Below, in pieces: positions 1-8,616 of a stretch of DNA of 36,275 nt. Each line of letters begins with the position of its first letter. Positions within the stretch are counted from its first letter, which is position 1. The stretch comes from CAZFLM01 sp964519955 (GTDB taxonomy: Bacteria > Armatimonadota > Chthonomonadetes > Chthonomonadales > CAJBBX01), in assembly GCA_964519955.1 (NCBI GenBank), contig CAZFLM010000068.1, positions 1-36,275 on the forward strand, written 5' to 3'. The notes beneath the pieces were generated by a model that made no database searches, was not told the origin of the DNA, and saw only the letters and a program-made list of their open reading frames with translations. Made by a program: the position numbers and the translations under genes.

Positions 1-2
1 CG

Positions 3-347
3 GTGACGCTGGTGAAGGCGCTGACCGCGCACCAGGGCTGGTCGCGGCGGGATGGCGCCTCGGCCTCGACGCTGGTCGCCTCGCTCTTCTCCGACATGGA
101 CGTGCAGCGGCTCCTGCGCGTGAACCGGCACCAGGGCGTCCTGTGGTACAACCGCGAGGCCTTCGATAAGCTGCTCTGGTGGCTGTCGACGACGGAGGGC
201 GTGCTGGCGGAGGCCGGCGTGGCGGGTCTGGCGCCGGCTCCGGAGCGCGACGCCGCCATCGGCGCGCTGCGCGCTGCCTCCAGTGCCGCCGGCTTCCAAG
301 TGGGCAAGCTGACTGAGCTGGTCGGAGAACCGGCGGCGACTGTCTAG
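3..347 (+). CDS. C-terminal end of a protein cut by the window edge, possibly alpha-amylase family
   Basis: The reading frame is open to the left edge, so only the last 114 or so residues are visible and the real start lies outside the window. The segment has a run VNRHQGVLWYNREAF followed by LLWWL, which resembles the C-terminal tail of some bacterial alpha-amylase-like (GH13) proteins, where a similar N-R-H-x-G-V-L-W-[FY]-N stretch precedes the end. No catalytic residue lies in the visible part, so the assignment rests on that resemblance only. The last 40 residues are Ala-rich and look like a loosely conserved extension. A hairpin at 411-441 follows the stop. Confidence 0.5.
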   Translation: MTLVKALTAHQGWSRRDGASASTLVASLFSDMDVQRLLRVNRHQGVLWYNREAFDKLLWWLSTTEGVLAEAGVAGLAPAPERDAAIGALRAASSAAGFQVGKLTELVGEPAATV

Positions 348-410
348 CGAAGTCCTTCCGCCAAAGCAGGACTAGCGAGAACGATCCCGACAACCGAGAA
401 TGGACTGAGC

Positions 411-441
411 CGCCCGGAGCGACCCCTGGTCCCGCCGGGCG
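411..441 (+). terminator. Candidate hairpin terminator after the first gene
   Basis: CGCCCGG (411-417) pairs perfectly with CCGGGCG (435-441) around a 17-base loop. It is followed by a moderately T-rich stretch, CTTCAGTTTCGGTT. It sits between the stop at 347 and the next start at 492. The loop is long and the T tract is weak, so this is tentative. Confidence 0.35.
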
Positions 442-491
442 CTTCAGTTTCGGTTCAACCAGGCGCCGTACTGCCTTTACAGGAGCCCACG

Positions 492-3400
492 TTGATCGGG
501 ACGATGTCGCGACGCATGCCGCTCATCGGCGGTGTTCTCGTCGCGCTCCCGCTATTGCAGGCACTGAGTTTCGCAGCGGTTCAAGACCCTGACGTCCGCA
601 AACAGCTAAGCGATCTCGTTATAGCGTGCACCGCCGCCGTAGCCGCGGCCGTGGGCGTCGCTGTCGCACGCCACCTCAGACGCACGCGCAGCGCCGCCGC
701 TCCCGCATGGGCGGCCATCGCGGTCGCAGCCGTCCTCTACGCGCTCGGCGCGGTTCTCAACCTCTCCAGGGGCTCGGGGCCAGGCGCGCCGGCCACCTCC
801 ACGCTCTGCGACGCGTACTTCATGCTCTGCTATCCGCCGATGTTGCTGGGTCTGTTCTGGCTTCCCAAGGAACAGGCGGACCGCCGCGAGCGCGTGAACC
901 AACTCCTGGACATCGGCGCGCTTGCGTTCGTCGCGGCGATGTTCGTGTGGGAGTTCAGCCTGAAGGTGCTGCTGGGTGCTCTGCGGACGAACCCAAACTC
1001 GGGCGTCTACCTGTCGCTTGGCTACGCAGCGATGGACTCGCTGCTCCTGCTGATGCTCTTCTACCGGGTGGTCAACAGGCTCGGCAGCCCCCGCCAGTAT
1101 GTCCCGATGCTGCTTCTCGTGGCGGGCTGCCTCCTTCTGATCGTCTCCGACACGCTGCAGGGGTACCTCGGCGCCCAGTACGTTTCGGGCTCCTTCATCG
1201 ACGTCGGCTGGTCGCTGTTCTGTGCGCTGAGCGGCCTGGCGGGTCTCCACGTGCTGCGCTGGGCAGAGGGCGCGGAGGTCGCTGCCGAGTGCCAGCCGCA
1301 GCGCACCGGGCCTCTCCACAGCGCCTGGGCCATGTCGATCACGTATCTGTGGCTCGGTATGGCGCTGTCGATGCTGACTTGGTCGGCGATGCACCCAGAG
1401 CGGGTCGACGGCTTGACGCTCGTGGTGGGAGTGGTCGGAGCCGTCAGCCTGGCCGTGGCGCGCCAGGTGCGGGCCGTGCGCGAGTCCGATCGCCTCTACG
1501 AGCAGCTCCGGGCTGCCCATGCGGGGCTCGAGGACAAAGTGCGGGAGCGGACCGACCAGGTCCAGGCCCAGGCGGAGCTGCTGCGCCAGTCCGAGGAGAA
1601 GCACCGCTCGATCGTCGAGGCGACGCGCGCCTGGGTGTGGATCACCGATGCCGACGGGGAGTTCATGTACACGAACCCCGCCGTCGAGGCCCACCTGGGC
1701 TGCACACCGGACGAGTTCCTGCGTGCCGGCGCCGGTCTGCTGCACCCGGACGACCGCCTGCTGCGCGAGGACAAGCTGGCAGAGTGCCGCGCGCGTGGCG
1801 AAGGCTGGTCCGGGCTGCTGACGCGGTGGCGCCGGTCGGACGGAACCTACCGCGTGTTCGACGGCGACGCCGTGCCGATCATCGGCCCCTCGGGCGAAGT
1901 CACCGGCTTCCAGGGCGCCGACCGCGACATCACCGACAGGCTGACCGCGGAGAGCGCGCTCAAGGAGACGACGGTCAGGTACCGCGAGCTGGTGGAGAAC
2001 CTGAACGACGCCGTGTATTCGCTCGACTGCGACGGCGTTATCACCTTCGCCAGCCACGCCATCCTGAACATCCTCGGCTACGAGCCGGAGGAGTTGGTCG
2101 GTAGGCGGCTGGTCGATCTCGCATGCCGGGAGGACGCCGCCGAGGTCGCCGACTGCCTCGAGCGCTCGCTCGGTGGCACCTGCATTCCTGGCCTGTGCCG
2201 GTTCGTCACGAAGACCGGCGAGGAGCGCTGGTGCGTGGTCTCGGATCGCCCGATCATCGTCGATGGCGCGACGCTGGGGCTGACCGGCCTGCTCAACGAC
2301 GTGACGGCGCACATGCGCGCCGAGGAAGCGATCCGCGAGAGCGAGGAGAAGTTCCGCCAGCTCTTCGACCAGTCGGCCGATGCGCAGCTCCTGATTGACG
2401 ACGGCGCCATCGTCGACTGCAACCCCGCTGCCGAGACGCTGAGCCGCGCTCCGCGGGAGCAGATCATCGGCACGCGGCCAGAGACCTGGGCGCCGGAGAG
2501 GCAGTCGAACGGCGAGTTGTCGACCGACCTGTCCGAGCATCTGGTCGCCCTGGCGCACCAGGACGGTAACGCCCGGGCGCAATGGGTCCACCGTCGCGTC
2601 GACGGTACGACTGTCGACTGCGAGCTGTCGCTGACCGTGGTCACGTACGAGGGGCGCCGCATCCTGCACGCCGCGACGAGGGATGTCACGGACCGCACGC
2701 GCGCCGAGAAGGAGACGCAACGGCAGATCAGGCGCCTCCAGGGGCTGCGCGCCATCGATGTCGCCATCACCGGCAGCCTCGATCTGGAACTGACACTCGG
2801 CGTGGTTCTGGACGAGGTGATCGCGCTGACGGAAGCCCAGGGCGCGGCAATCCTGGTCCTCAACCCGCACTCGCTGACGCTGGAGTATGCGGCTCGGCGC
2901 TCCGTGCCGGAGGAGGTGCAGCAGCTCGACGGGTACCCGCTGGGAGTGGGCGGGCCCGGCCGCGCGGCGCTGGAGCAGCGCATTGTCACGTCGCTCGCCG
3001 ACCCCGACGACTACAGCCGCGTCGATGAGCCGATCATCCAGGACGGGTGGGCGCGAGGGGCCTACCACGCGGTGCCGCTGGTCGCCAAGGGCAAGGTGGT
3101 CGGCATCCTGGAGGTGTTCTCCGGCGATCGCACGCCCGACGACTCGGAGTGGCTGGACTTCGTGGAGGTGCTCTCGCGGCAGGCGGCCATCGCTGTCGAC
3201 AACGCGCAGCTCTTCCGCGACCTGCAGCGCTCGAACACGGACCTGATGCTGGCCTACGACGCCACGATCGAGGGGTGGTCGCGCGCCCTCGACCTGCGCG
3301 ACAAGGAGACCGAGGGCCACACTCAACGGGTGACCGCCCTCACGGTTCGCCTCGCGAAGCACCTCGGGGTCACCGACGCGGACATCGTGCATTACCGGCG

Positions 3401-3833
3401 CGGCGCGCTGCTGCACGACATCGGCAAGATGGGCGTTCCGGACGGCATCCTGCTGAAGCCCGGCAAGCTCACCGACGAGGAGTGGGTCGCGATGAAGCGC
3501 CACACGACCTACGCCTACGAAATGCTCTCGCCGATCGCGTTCCTGCGCCCGGCGCTGGACATTCCGTACTGCCACCACGAGCGGTGGGACGGCAAGGGCT
3601 ACCCACGCGGCCTTCAGGGCGAGCAGATCCCGTTGGCCGCGCGCATGTTCGCGGTGATCGACGTCTGGGATGCACTCACGTCCGATCGCGTGTACCGCAA
3701 GGCCCTGCCCGAGGCCGAGGTGCGCCGGATGATCGAAGACGGCGCGGGCAGCCAGTTCGATCCCGACGTGGTGTACGCATTCCTCGCCATGCTGGATGAC
3801 CTCGGCGCCAGCGGCCTGCTCCGCGCCGCGTAG
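492..3833 (+). CDS. Membrane-bound PAS/GAF sensor with HD-GYP domain (predicted c-di-GMP phosphodiesterase)
   Basis: Predicted to hydrolyse cyclic di-GMP in response to a signal at the membrane or in the cytoplasm. The TTG start is chosen because AGGAG lies six bases upstream; an in-frame ATG follows at 504. Residues 5 to about 335 hold roughly ten hydrophobic segments. A coiled coil (about 336-372) leads into three PAS domains (about 370-490, 500-620 and 625-745), each ending in the usual DIT/DVT run, then a GAF domain (about 765-905). The HD-GYP domain is complete: H975-D976 in LLHDIGKMGVPD, and HHERWDGKGYP at 1028-1038 with the G-Y-P signature. All expected metal-ligand motifs are present, so it should be active. 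There is no GGDEF domain, so it should only degrade the messenger. It is followed after 83 bases by a secreted glycosidase-like gene with its own ribosome binding site. A regulatory link to the pilin at 14 kb is possible but only inferred. Confidence 0.93.
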   Translation: MIGTMSRRMPLIGGVLVALPLLQALSFAAVQDPDVRKQLSDLVIACTAAVAAAVGVAVARHLRRTRSAAAPAWAAIAVAAVLYALGAVLNLSRGSGPGAPATSTLCDAYFMLCYPPMLLGLFWLPKEQADRRERVNQLLDIGALAFVAAMFVWEFSLKVLLGALRTNPNSGVYLSLGYAAMDSLLLLMLFYRVVNRLGSPRQYVPMLLLVAGCLLLIVSDTLQGYLGAQYVSGSFIDVGWSLFCALSGLAGLHVLRWAEGAEVAAECQPQRTGPLHSAWAMSITYLWLGMALSMLTWSAMHPERVDGLTLVVGVVGAVSLAVARQVRAVRESDRLYEQLRAAHAGLEDKVRERTDQVQAQAELLRQSEEKHRSIVEATRAWVWITDADGEFMYTNPAVEAHLGCTPDEFLRAGAGLLHPDDRLLREDKLAECRARGEGWSGLLTRWRRSDGTYRVFDGDAVPIIGPSGEVTGFQGADRDITDRLTAESALKETTVRYRELVENLNDAVYSLDCDGVITFASHAILNILGYEPEELVGRRLVDLACREDAAEVADCLERSLGGTCIPGLCRFVTKTGEERWCVVSDRPIIVDGATLGLTGLLNDVTAHMRAEEAIRESEEKFRQLFDQSADAQLLIDDGAIVDCNPAAETLSRAPREQIIGTRPETWAPERQSNGELSTDLSEHLVALAHQDGNARAQWVHRRVDGTTVDCELSLTVVTYEGRRILHAATRDVTDRTRAEKETQRQIRRLQGLRAIDVAITGSLDLELTLGVVLDEVIALTEAQGAAILVLNPHSLTLEYAARRSVPEEVQQLDGYPLGVGGPGRAALEQRIVTSLADPDDYSRVDEPIIQDGWARGAYHAVPLVAKGKVVGILEVFSGDRTPDDSEWLDFVEVLSRQAAIAVDNAQLFRDLQRSNTDLMLAYDATIEGWSRALDLRDKETEGHTQRVTALTVRLAKHLGVTDADIVHYRRGALLHDIGKMGVPDGILLKPGKLTDEEWVAMKRHTTYAYEMLSPIAFLRPALDIPYCHHERWDGKGYPRGLQGEQIPLAARMFAVIDVWDALTSDRVYRKALPEAEVRRMIEDGAGSQFDPDVVYAFLAMLDDLGASGLLRAA

Positions 3834-3916
3834 GCGTCGCGCGCCGCCGCAGGGATACCAGCGTCCGCCCTCGAACACGTGTGACAGACACGCTCGCATG
3901 ATCGGAGGGCATTCCC

Positions 3917-6727
3917 ATGGACGCACGGCGCCTCGCGCTTCTGCTCGCAGGCTGCATACTCCTCATACCGGGTTGGGCCGCCGCCGGGCAGACGCCTCCC
4001 GCCTCGACGGCCTTCCAGACGCGCCACGCCCGCCTCACGCTCGACGGCGCCGGGCGCGTCGCCGGGCTCCTGGACAAGCAGACCGGCCGCGACGTCCGCG
4101 CTGCGGGCGCACCGGAGCCATTCGTCACCGTGCGCAAGGGCGGCGCCTGGTTGCCGCCCAGCGGCATGACGCGGTCGGGGTCGCTGCTCACGTTCTCCTT
4201 CGCCGATCCGTCGCTCTCCGTCGTGCTCAAGGTGACGCCACGGCCTGCGTACCTGGCCGTCGGGCTGCAGAAGGTGGCTGGGGCGGGCGTCGAGGAGGTC
4301 GCGTTCTGCAGCGTCAAGGTTGCCCTCGCCCCGCGCATCAGCGACATGTCCGGCATGGTGTCGGACGGCAAGGTGTCTTGCGCCTTGCGCGTGCTGAACC
4401 CGCAGACCGGGTACCGCTACGGCGGCGGCCCGACTCCCTTCCTCACCGCGACCTGGGCTCCAGGCACCGGCACGTCTGGCTCCGACCTGGCCGGTGTCGG
4501 CGCGGCTCTGTTCGTCTGTCCTGCACCCGCCCTGCGCGAGGCGATGAAGGCCGCGATGAAGCAGGAGGGGCTGCTCTCCTCGAAGATGGGCGGCCCCTTC
4601 GCCCTCGATGCGCCCGAGGTGCGCGGCTCCTACGTGTTCGCGTTCGGCCTCTCCGAGAAGAACGTGGACCAGTGGATCGCGCTCGCGAAGAAGGCCGGCA
4701 TCGCCGAGCTGCACCTCTGCGGCTGGGAGCAGTCGCTCGGCACCTACCAGCCGAACAAGGAGTACTTCCCGCATGGCGTCGACGGGCTGAAGGCGGTCAT
4801 CAAGAAGATCCACGCCGCCGGCCTCATCGCCGGGATGCACACGCTCACCGCGCTGATGGGACCGAACGATCCGTTCGTCACCCCGGTGCCGGACCCCGAC
4901 CTCGCCGTGGATGCCTCCTACACCCTTACCGCGCCGATGGGTATTGGCGACACCGAGTTCGGCACGGCCGAGGCGCCCGCGAACCTCGACACCATCTGGG
5001 CCTACGGCAGCCGCGGCAACGTGCTGCGCGTCGACGACGAGCTGATCCAGTACGCCGCGTACTCGGGGACGGCGCCCTTCGGGTTCAGCAAGTGCACGCG
5101 CGGCGCATTCGGCACGAAGCCAGCCGCCCACGCGAAGGGCGCCGCCGTGAAGCACATCGGCGTCTACGCGGGCTGCCTCCTGCCGGACGAGAAGTCGCCG
5201 CTCATCGACAAGATCGCGGAGCGCATCGCAGCCGTCTGCAACACGTGCGGCTTCGACATGATCTACATGGACGGGGCCGAGGGCACGCCGGGCGGCTGGT
5301 GGGGCGTCCACCGCATGCGCGCGGCGATCTACAAGCGCCTCACCGGCCGCGTGATGGTCGAGGCGAGCGAGTGGGGCTATCACTCCTGGCCGTTCCACTC
5401 CCGCATCGGCGCCTGGGACTACCCGAACTGGGGCCTGAAGCCGTTCACCGACACGCACTGCCGCTCGAACGAGGAGGTGCGCGCGACGGCGTTTATGCCC
5501 GCCGAGCTGGGCTGGTGGTGTATCTTCGGGGCGAACGAGGACCGCTACGCCCAGATGCCGGACGAGACCGAGTACCTGTTCTGCAAGGCGCTTGCGTTCG
5601 ACATGCCCATGTCGTTCCAGGGCATCGGCCTCGGCGAGCCGGAGAACGCGCGGCAGCCCGAGTACCTGGAGATGATGGGCCGCTACGAGCGCCTGCGCCT
5701 GGCCAACCGCGTGCCTGAGGCCATCAAGGCGAAGCTGCGCGAGCCGGGCCGCGAGTTCCACCTCGTAGGCTCCAGCTTCATCCCCACCGACTACCTGACG
5801 CACCGGGTGACCGGGACCGACGACGCCAGCGACGCGTGGACCGTGAAGAACCGCTTCGCCGCGCAGCCCGCGCGCCTGCGCATCCAGGCGCTCTACGCCG
5901 CGGCGGGCCCGGGCAGCCCCGACGCCGTGGCGCTGCCCATCGGCGGCAAGGGCACGTCCGCGCCGGAGGGCTCGCCCGGCACGACCGGCGCGCTGGCGCC
6001 CTCCGACGAGAAGACCCCGACCGGCGAGGCGTGCCTGGCGCTCTCGGCGAAGGGGCCGGGCGGGCGAGGCGCCTGGGCGCGCGCGATGACAGCCTACGAG
6101 CCGCAGCTCAACCTGAGCAAGTGCGGAGCCCTCGGCGTATGGATCAAGGGTGACGGCAAGGGGGAGATCCTGAACCTGCAGCTCACGAACCCGATCCAGT
6201 ACTGGCCCACGTTCGACGAGCACTACGTGAAGGTGGACTTCACCGGCTGGCGCTACGTGGAGCTGCACCTGCGCGAGCGCGACGCGGCGGCCTGGGGCGA
6301 CTACGCCTGGCCCTACGGCGACATCTACTCCGTCAACCGCAACCCGCTGATCCGCGGCGCTGTGAACGGGCTGAACCTCTACTTGAACAACCTTCCCGCC
6401 AACGGTTCGGTCCAGTGCCTGGTCGGCCCCGTGCGCGCGCTGCCGACGCTCAAATCGAAGCTCGCCAACCCGGCCGTCACGCTCAACGGGCGCACGCTGA
6501 CGTTCCCGGTGACGCTGGAGAGCGGGCAGTACCTGGAGTTCGACTCGATGACGGACTGCCGCCACTACGACGAGCGCGGCAAGCTCCTGGGCCGGCTGCA
6601 GCCCCAGGGCGACGCGCCCACCGTGCAGTCCGGCGACAACGCGCTCCGCTTCACCTGCGTCCGGCCGTCCGCCTTCCGCCCCCGCGCCAACGTGACGGTG
6701 ATCGTGGCGGGCGAGGCGGCGAGGTAG
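3917..6727 (+). CDS. Large secreted glycoside-hydrolase-like protein with C-terminal carbohydrate-binding-like domain
   Basis: A 936-residue exported protein. GGAGGG seven bases upstream supports the ATG. The signal peptide covers about residues 1-24 (MDARRL, a hydrophobic core, then a cut near AAAGQ). Residues 30-200 look like a beta-rich N-terminal domain of the kind that precedes TIM-barrel glycosidases. Residues 220-620 have barrel-like spacing, with strand-end acids in YMDGAEG (D452) and VEASEWG (E482/E485) and many exposed aromatics (GGWWG, LGWWC), as in sugar clefts. Residues 660-830 resemble a jelly-roll carbohydrate-binding module (LGVWIKGDGKG, VDFTGWRYVEL). I cannot place it in a numbered GH family; a GH36/GH31/GH101-like clan is a guess, and the catalytic pair is inferred from position only. 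It stands alone with no co-directional partner closer than 78 bases. Confidence 0.7.
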   Translation: MDARRLALLLAGCILLIPGWAAAGQTPPASTAFQTRHARLTLDGAGRVAGLLDKQTGRDVRAAGAPEPFVTVRKGGAWLPPSGMTRSGSLLTFSFADPSLSVVLKVTPRPAYLAVGLQKVAGAGVEEVAFCSVKVALAPRISDMSGMVSDGKVSCALRVLNPQTGYRYGGGPTPFLTATWAPGTGTSGSDLAGVGAALFVCPAPALREAMKAAMKQEGLLSSKMGGPFALDAPEVRGSYVFAFGLSEKNVDQWIALAKKAGIAELHLCGWEQSLGTYQPNKEYFPHGVDGLKAVIKKIHAAGLIAGMHTLTALMGPNDPFVTPVPDPDLAVDASYTLTAPMGIGDTEFGTAEAPANLDTIWAYGSRGNVLRVDDELIQYAAYSGTAPFGFSKCTRGAFGTKPAAHAKGAAVKHIGVYAGCLLPDEKSPLIDKIAERIAAVCNTCGFDMIYMDGAEGTPGGWWGVHRMRAAIYKRLTGRVMVEASEWGYHSWPFHSRIGAWDYPNWGLKPFTDTHCRSNEEVRATAFMPAELGWWCIFGANEDRYAQMPDETEYLFCKALAFDMPMSFQGIGLGEPENARQPEYLEMMGRYERLRLANRVPEAIKAKLREPGREFHLVGSSFIPTDYLTHRVTGTDDASDAWTVKNRFAAQPARLRIQALYAAAGPGSPDAVALPIGGKGTSAPEGSPGTTGALAPSDEKTPTGEACLALSAKGPGGRGAWARAMTAYEPQLNLSKCGALGVWIKGDGKGEILNLQLTNPIQYWPTFDEHYVKVDFTGWRYVELHLRERDAAAWGDYAWPYGDIYSVNRNPLIRGAVNGLNLYLNNLPANGSVQCLVGPVRALPTLKSKLANPAVTLNGRTLTFPVTLESGQYLEFDSMTDCRHYDERGKLLGRLQPQGDAPTVQSGDNALRFTCVRPSAFRPRANVTVIVAGEAAR

Positions 6728-6755
6728 GGGGCGCTCGTCGCGGCACCGGTCGCTG

Positions 6756-6764
6756 TGGTATGCT
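6756..6764 (+). promoter_or_regulatory. Candidate extended -10 promoter for the ImmA-like gene pair
   Basis: TGG followed by TATGCT reads as an extended -10 element. It lies 41 bases before the ATG at 6806, in the 78-base gap after the glycosidase-like gene. No good -35 box is seen, which extended -10 promoters tolerate. Confidence 0.35.
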
Positions 6765-6805
6765 AGCGACGTTGTTGCCCGCTACTCAGCCACTCGGAGG
6801 ACGCC

Positions 6806-7192
6806 ATGAAAGCCACGAAGCGTCGTCGTCCTCAGGTTCGGAGTCTGGGGCCGGCGCCCGATGGTGTCAGTCTTGCCGAAGTCGCCGCGCTCGTGTCCTA
6901 TGTCGGAAGCCCCGAGCATAAGGACACGCCGTCCTTCGCCGGAGCTCCGCGACCGCGAGCGGATGCCTCGATCTGCGATCAGTCGTTCGTTGGCCGCCAG
7001 GATGAGATCATCGAGTCCCTCAGACAGGCCATTGTCGATGGCCAGGTAAGTGCGTACTGGGAGGGTGGCTTTCCCAGGTACGCTTGGGCTCGCATCGATG
7101 GCGTCTGCTACGAGGCGAGGCTCGTTAACAGCGACCAGGGGCAGTACAAAGGGTACGAGCTGTCCGACGACGAGTGCCCGGAGGGCATCTGA
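6806..7192 (+). CDS. Small hypothetical protein, first gene of an ImmA-like pair
   Basis: A 128-residue soluble protein with GGAGG (6796-6800) five bases before its ATG. The first 50 residues are basic and Pro-rich, possibly disordered or DNA-binding. The C-terminal half is a compact domain: residues 60-128 run from FVGRQDEIIESLRQAI through a patch of aromatics (YWEGGFPRYAW) to YEARLVN and KGYELSDDECPEGI. I recall this C-terminal pattern from uncharacterised bacterial proteins but can name no domain. Its stop overlaps the start of the next gene by one base (TGATG), so the two should be translationally coupled and probably act together. An antitoxin-like or partner role is inference from that arrangement. 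Confidence 0.75.
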   Translation: MKATKRRRPQVRSLGPAPDGVSLAEVAALVSYVGSPEHKDTPSFAGAPRPRADASICDQSFVGRQDEIIESLRQAIVDGQVSAYWEGGFPRYAWARIDGVCYEARLVNSDQGQYKGYELSDDECPEGI

Positions 7193-8526
7193 TGGATCTG
7201 CGGATCGAGTTCGAGTGGGATGACCCGCGCGGCGCCAGGGGGCCCGAGTTGCGGGCAACCTGGGCGCGGCTCGAGATCCGCGCAAGCTCGCATGCCGGCA
7301 CCGGCGAGCCCGTTACGCTGGTCTACGACAGGCGTACACGATCGGTGCGCAGTGGCGTCCATGTTCCGCTGTATCCGCTGGCGGAGTGGCTTGCGGCCAA
7401 CTGGTGGTTCCTGGCGTACGAGGCTAACGTGCCCGGATCGATGCATCAGAGGACCTATCGAGCCCGACATTCGCTCTGCTCGGCGCGCGACGGGTACGCT
7501 CTGCCGAACCTCACCATCGAGCCACAAGGGGCATCAGTGCAGCTTCGCTGGGAGCGCGCCCAACCACGAGGCTGCACGGTGGAGTTTCTATCGTCGGGTG
7601 TCGTGGTCGGCCCAGCCCATCAGGTCGTAGAGGAGCTTCGTCGCTTCGTCGACGCGGTGTGTGCTCGCCTGTCCGACATGGGCGTGACGGGCACCTGGCT
7701 GCAGAACGAGTGGGACGCGATCCGCGACGCCTCGCCCGACGAGGAGGAGTTCTGTGCGTCCGCCGCCGCGATGGGGCTCGATCCCTACTCGTTGGATGAG
7801 GGCGCGTCCGATCGGATCATCGCCGCAGTGGGCGGCCTTCCCGCCGACCTCCGCGCCGACTTCGTCTCGCTGGCCGACGTTGCTCTGATCGGGGCACAGC
7901 GGGAGGCCCTCGACCGCGCCATCGCCGCCGTTCGGAGCCAGTCGGGCGGCGTCGGTGGCTTGCCGAGGTTTCCGCGTGCGAGTGCCAACACGGAGGCCCG
8001 CACGCCCCCATTCATGGCGGGCTACGAGGCGGCGAAGTGGCTCAGGGGCGCGGTCGGGCTGAATGGCGATCCGTTGCCGACGTGGCAGTCGCTGGCGGCG
8101 GCTCTCGGTGCGAGCGAGGCCGGCTTGCTCGACGCTATCCTGCCCCGCCCTGAGCACAGCGTTCCCTACGATGGTCTGGCTGGTGCCAACCAATCCGGCG
8201 GCGCCAGTTTTATTGTCGGTAAGGCGCACGATCCATCGCGGCGGTATACGTTCTGCCGCTGTCTGCACGAGTACCTGGCGTCGCCGGACGGTGGCAGTCT
8301 GGCGCTCGTGACTACGTCGCACGCAGGTAGGCACCAGCGATCGCGGGCGTTCGCGGCCGAGTTTCTGGCGCCGGCCGAAGCGGTCGCCGCTCGGCTCGGG
8401 AGCGGCGCGGTCAGCGAGGAGCAGGTATCCGATCTGGCTCAGGAGTTCGGCGTCTCTGAGTTCGTGATCTGTCACCAGATCGAGAACCACAGGCTAGCGC
8501 CTCTGATGGCATCCCCCGTCGGCTGA
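7192..8526 (+). CDS. ImmA/IrrE-like protein without an intact HExxH zinc site
   Basis: A 444-residue protein; the ATG at 7192 overlaps the previous stop, and GGAGGG lies about seven bases upstream. Residues 1-130 hold a conserved-looking N-terminal domain (HVPLYPLAEWLAANWWF). The C-terminal third resembles the ImmA/IrrE (DUF955) fold: RYTFCRCLHEYL, then SRAFAAEFLAPAEAV (normally the helix with the third zinc ligand), then LAQEFGVSEFVICHQIENH, the usual helix-turn-helix-like tail. The expected HExxH is H359-E360-Y-L-A363, so the second histidine is missing and peptidase activity is unlikely. ImmA/IrrE proteins usually cleave or bind a repressor or antitoxin. Here a binding role with the 128-residue partner is the likely remaining function. 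This could be a divergent toxin-antitoxin or phage-defence pair; no experiment supports that. Confidence 0.7.
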   Translation: MDLRIEFEWDDPRGARGPELRATWARLEIRASSHAGTGEPVTLVYDRRTRSVRSGVHVPLYPLAEWLAANWWFLAYEANVPGSMHQRTYRARHSLCSARDGYALPNLTIEPQGASVQLRWERAQPRGCTVEFLSSGVVVGPAHQVVEELRRFVDAVCARLSDMGVTGTWLQNEWDAIRDASPDEEEFCASAAAMGLDPYSLDEGASDRIIAAVGGLPADLRADFVSLADVALIGAQREALDRAIAAVRSQSGGVGGLPRFPRASANTEARTPPFMAGYEAAKWLRGAVGLNGDPLPTWQSLAAALGASEAGLLDAILPRPEHSVPYDGLAGANQSGGASFIVGKAHDPSRRYTFCRCLHEYLASPDGGSLALVTTSHAGRHQRSRAFAAEFLAPAEAVAARLGSGAVSEEQVSDLAQEFGVSEFVICHQIENHRLAPLMASPVG

Positions 8527-8616
8527 TCTGGCCAGCCGTGCCACGCCATTCCGTATGGTATCCCTGTCTCCAGCCGATAATAGACCCAGCACTGCCGTCA
8601 GGAAGCGAGGTACCCC

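Noticed and set aside
606..3926. Minus-strand open frame of 1106 codons opposite the HD-GYP gene
   Set aside because: It is antisense to a gene with clear PAS, GAF and HD-GYP motifs. Its translation is rich in Arg, His, Gln and Ala without any domain, which is typical of shadow frames in GC-rich DNA.
3614..6565. Minus-strand open frame of 983 codons
   Set aside because: Antisense to the secreted glycosidase-like gene; composition is Arg/Ala/Val-rich with no motif and no ribosome binding site.
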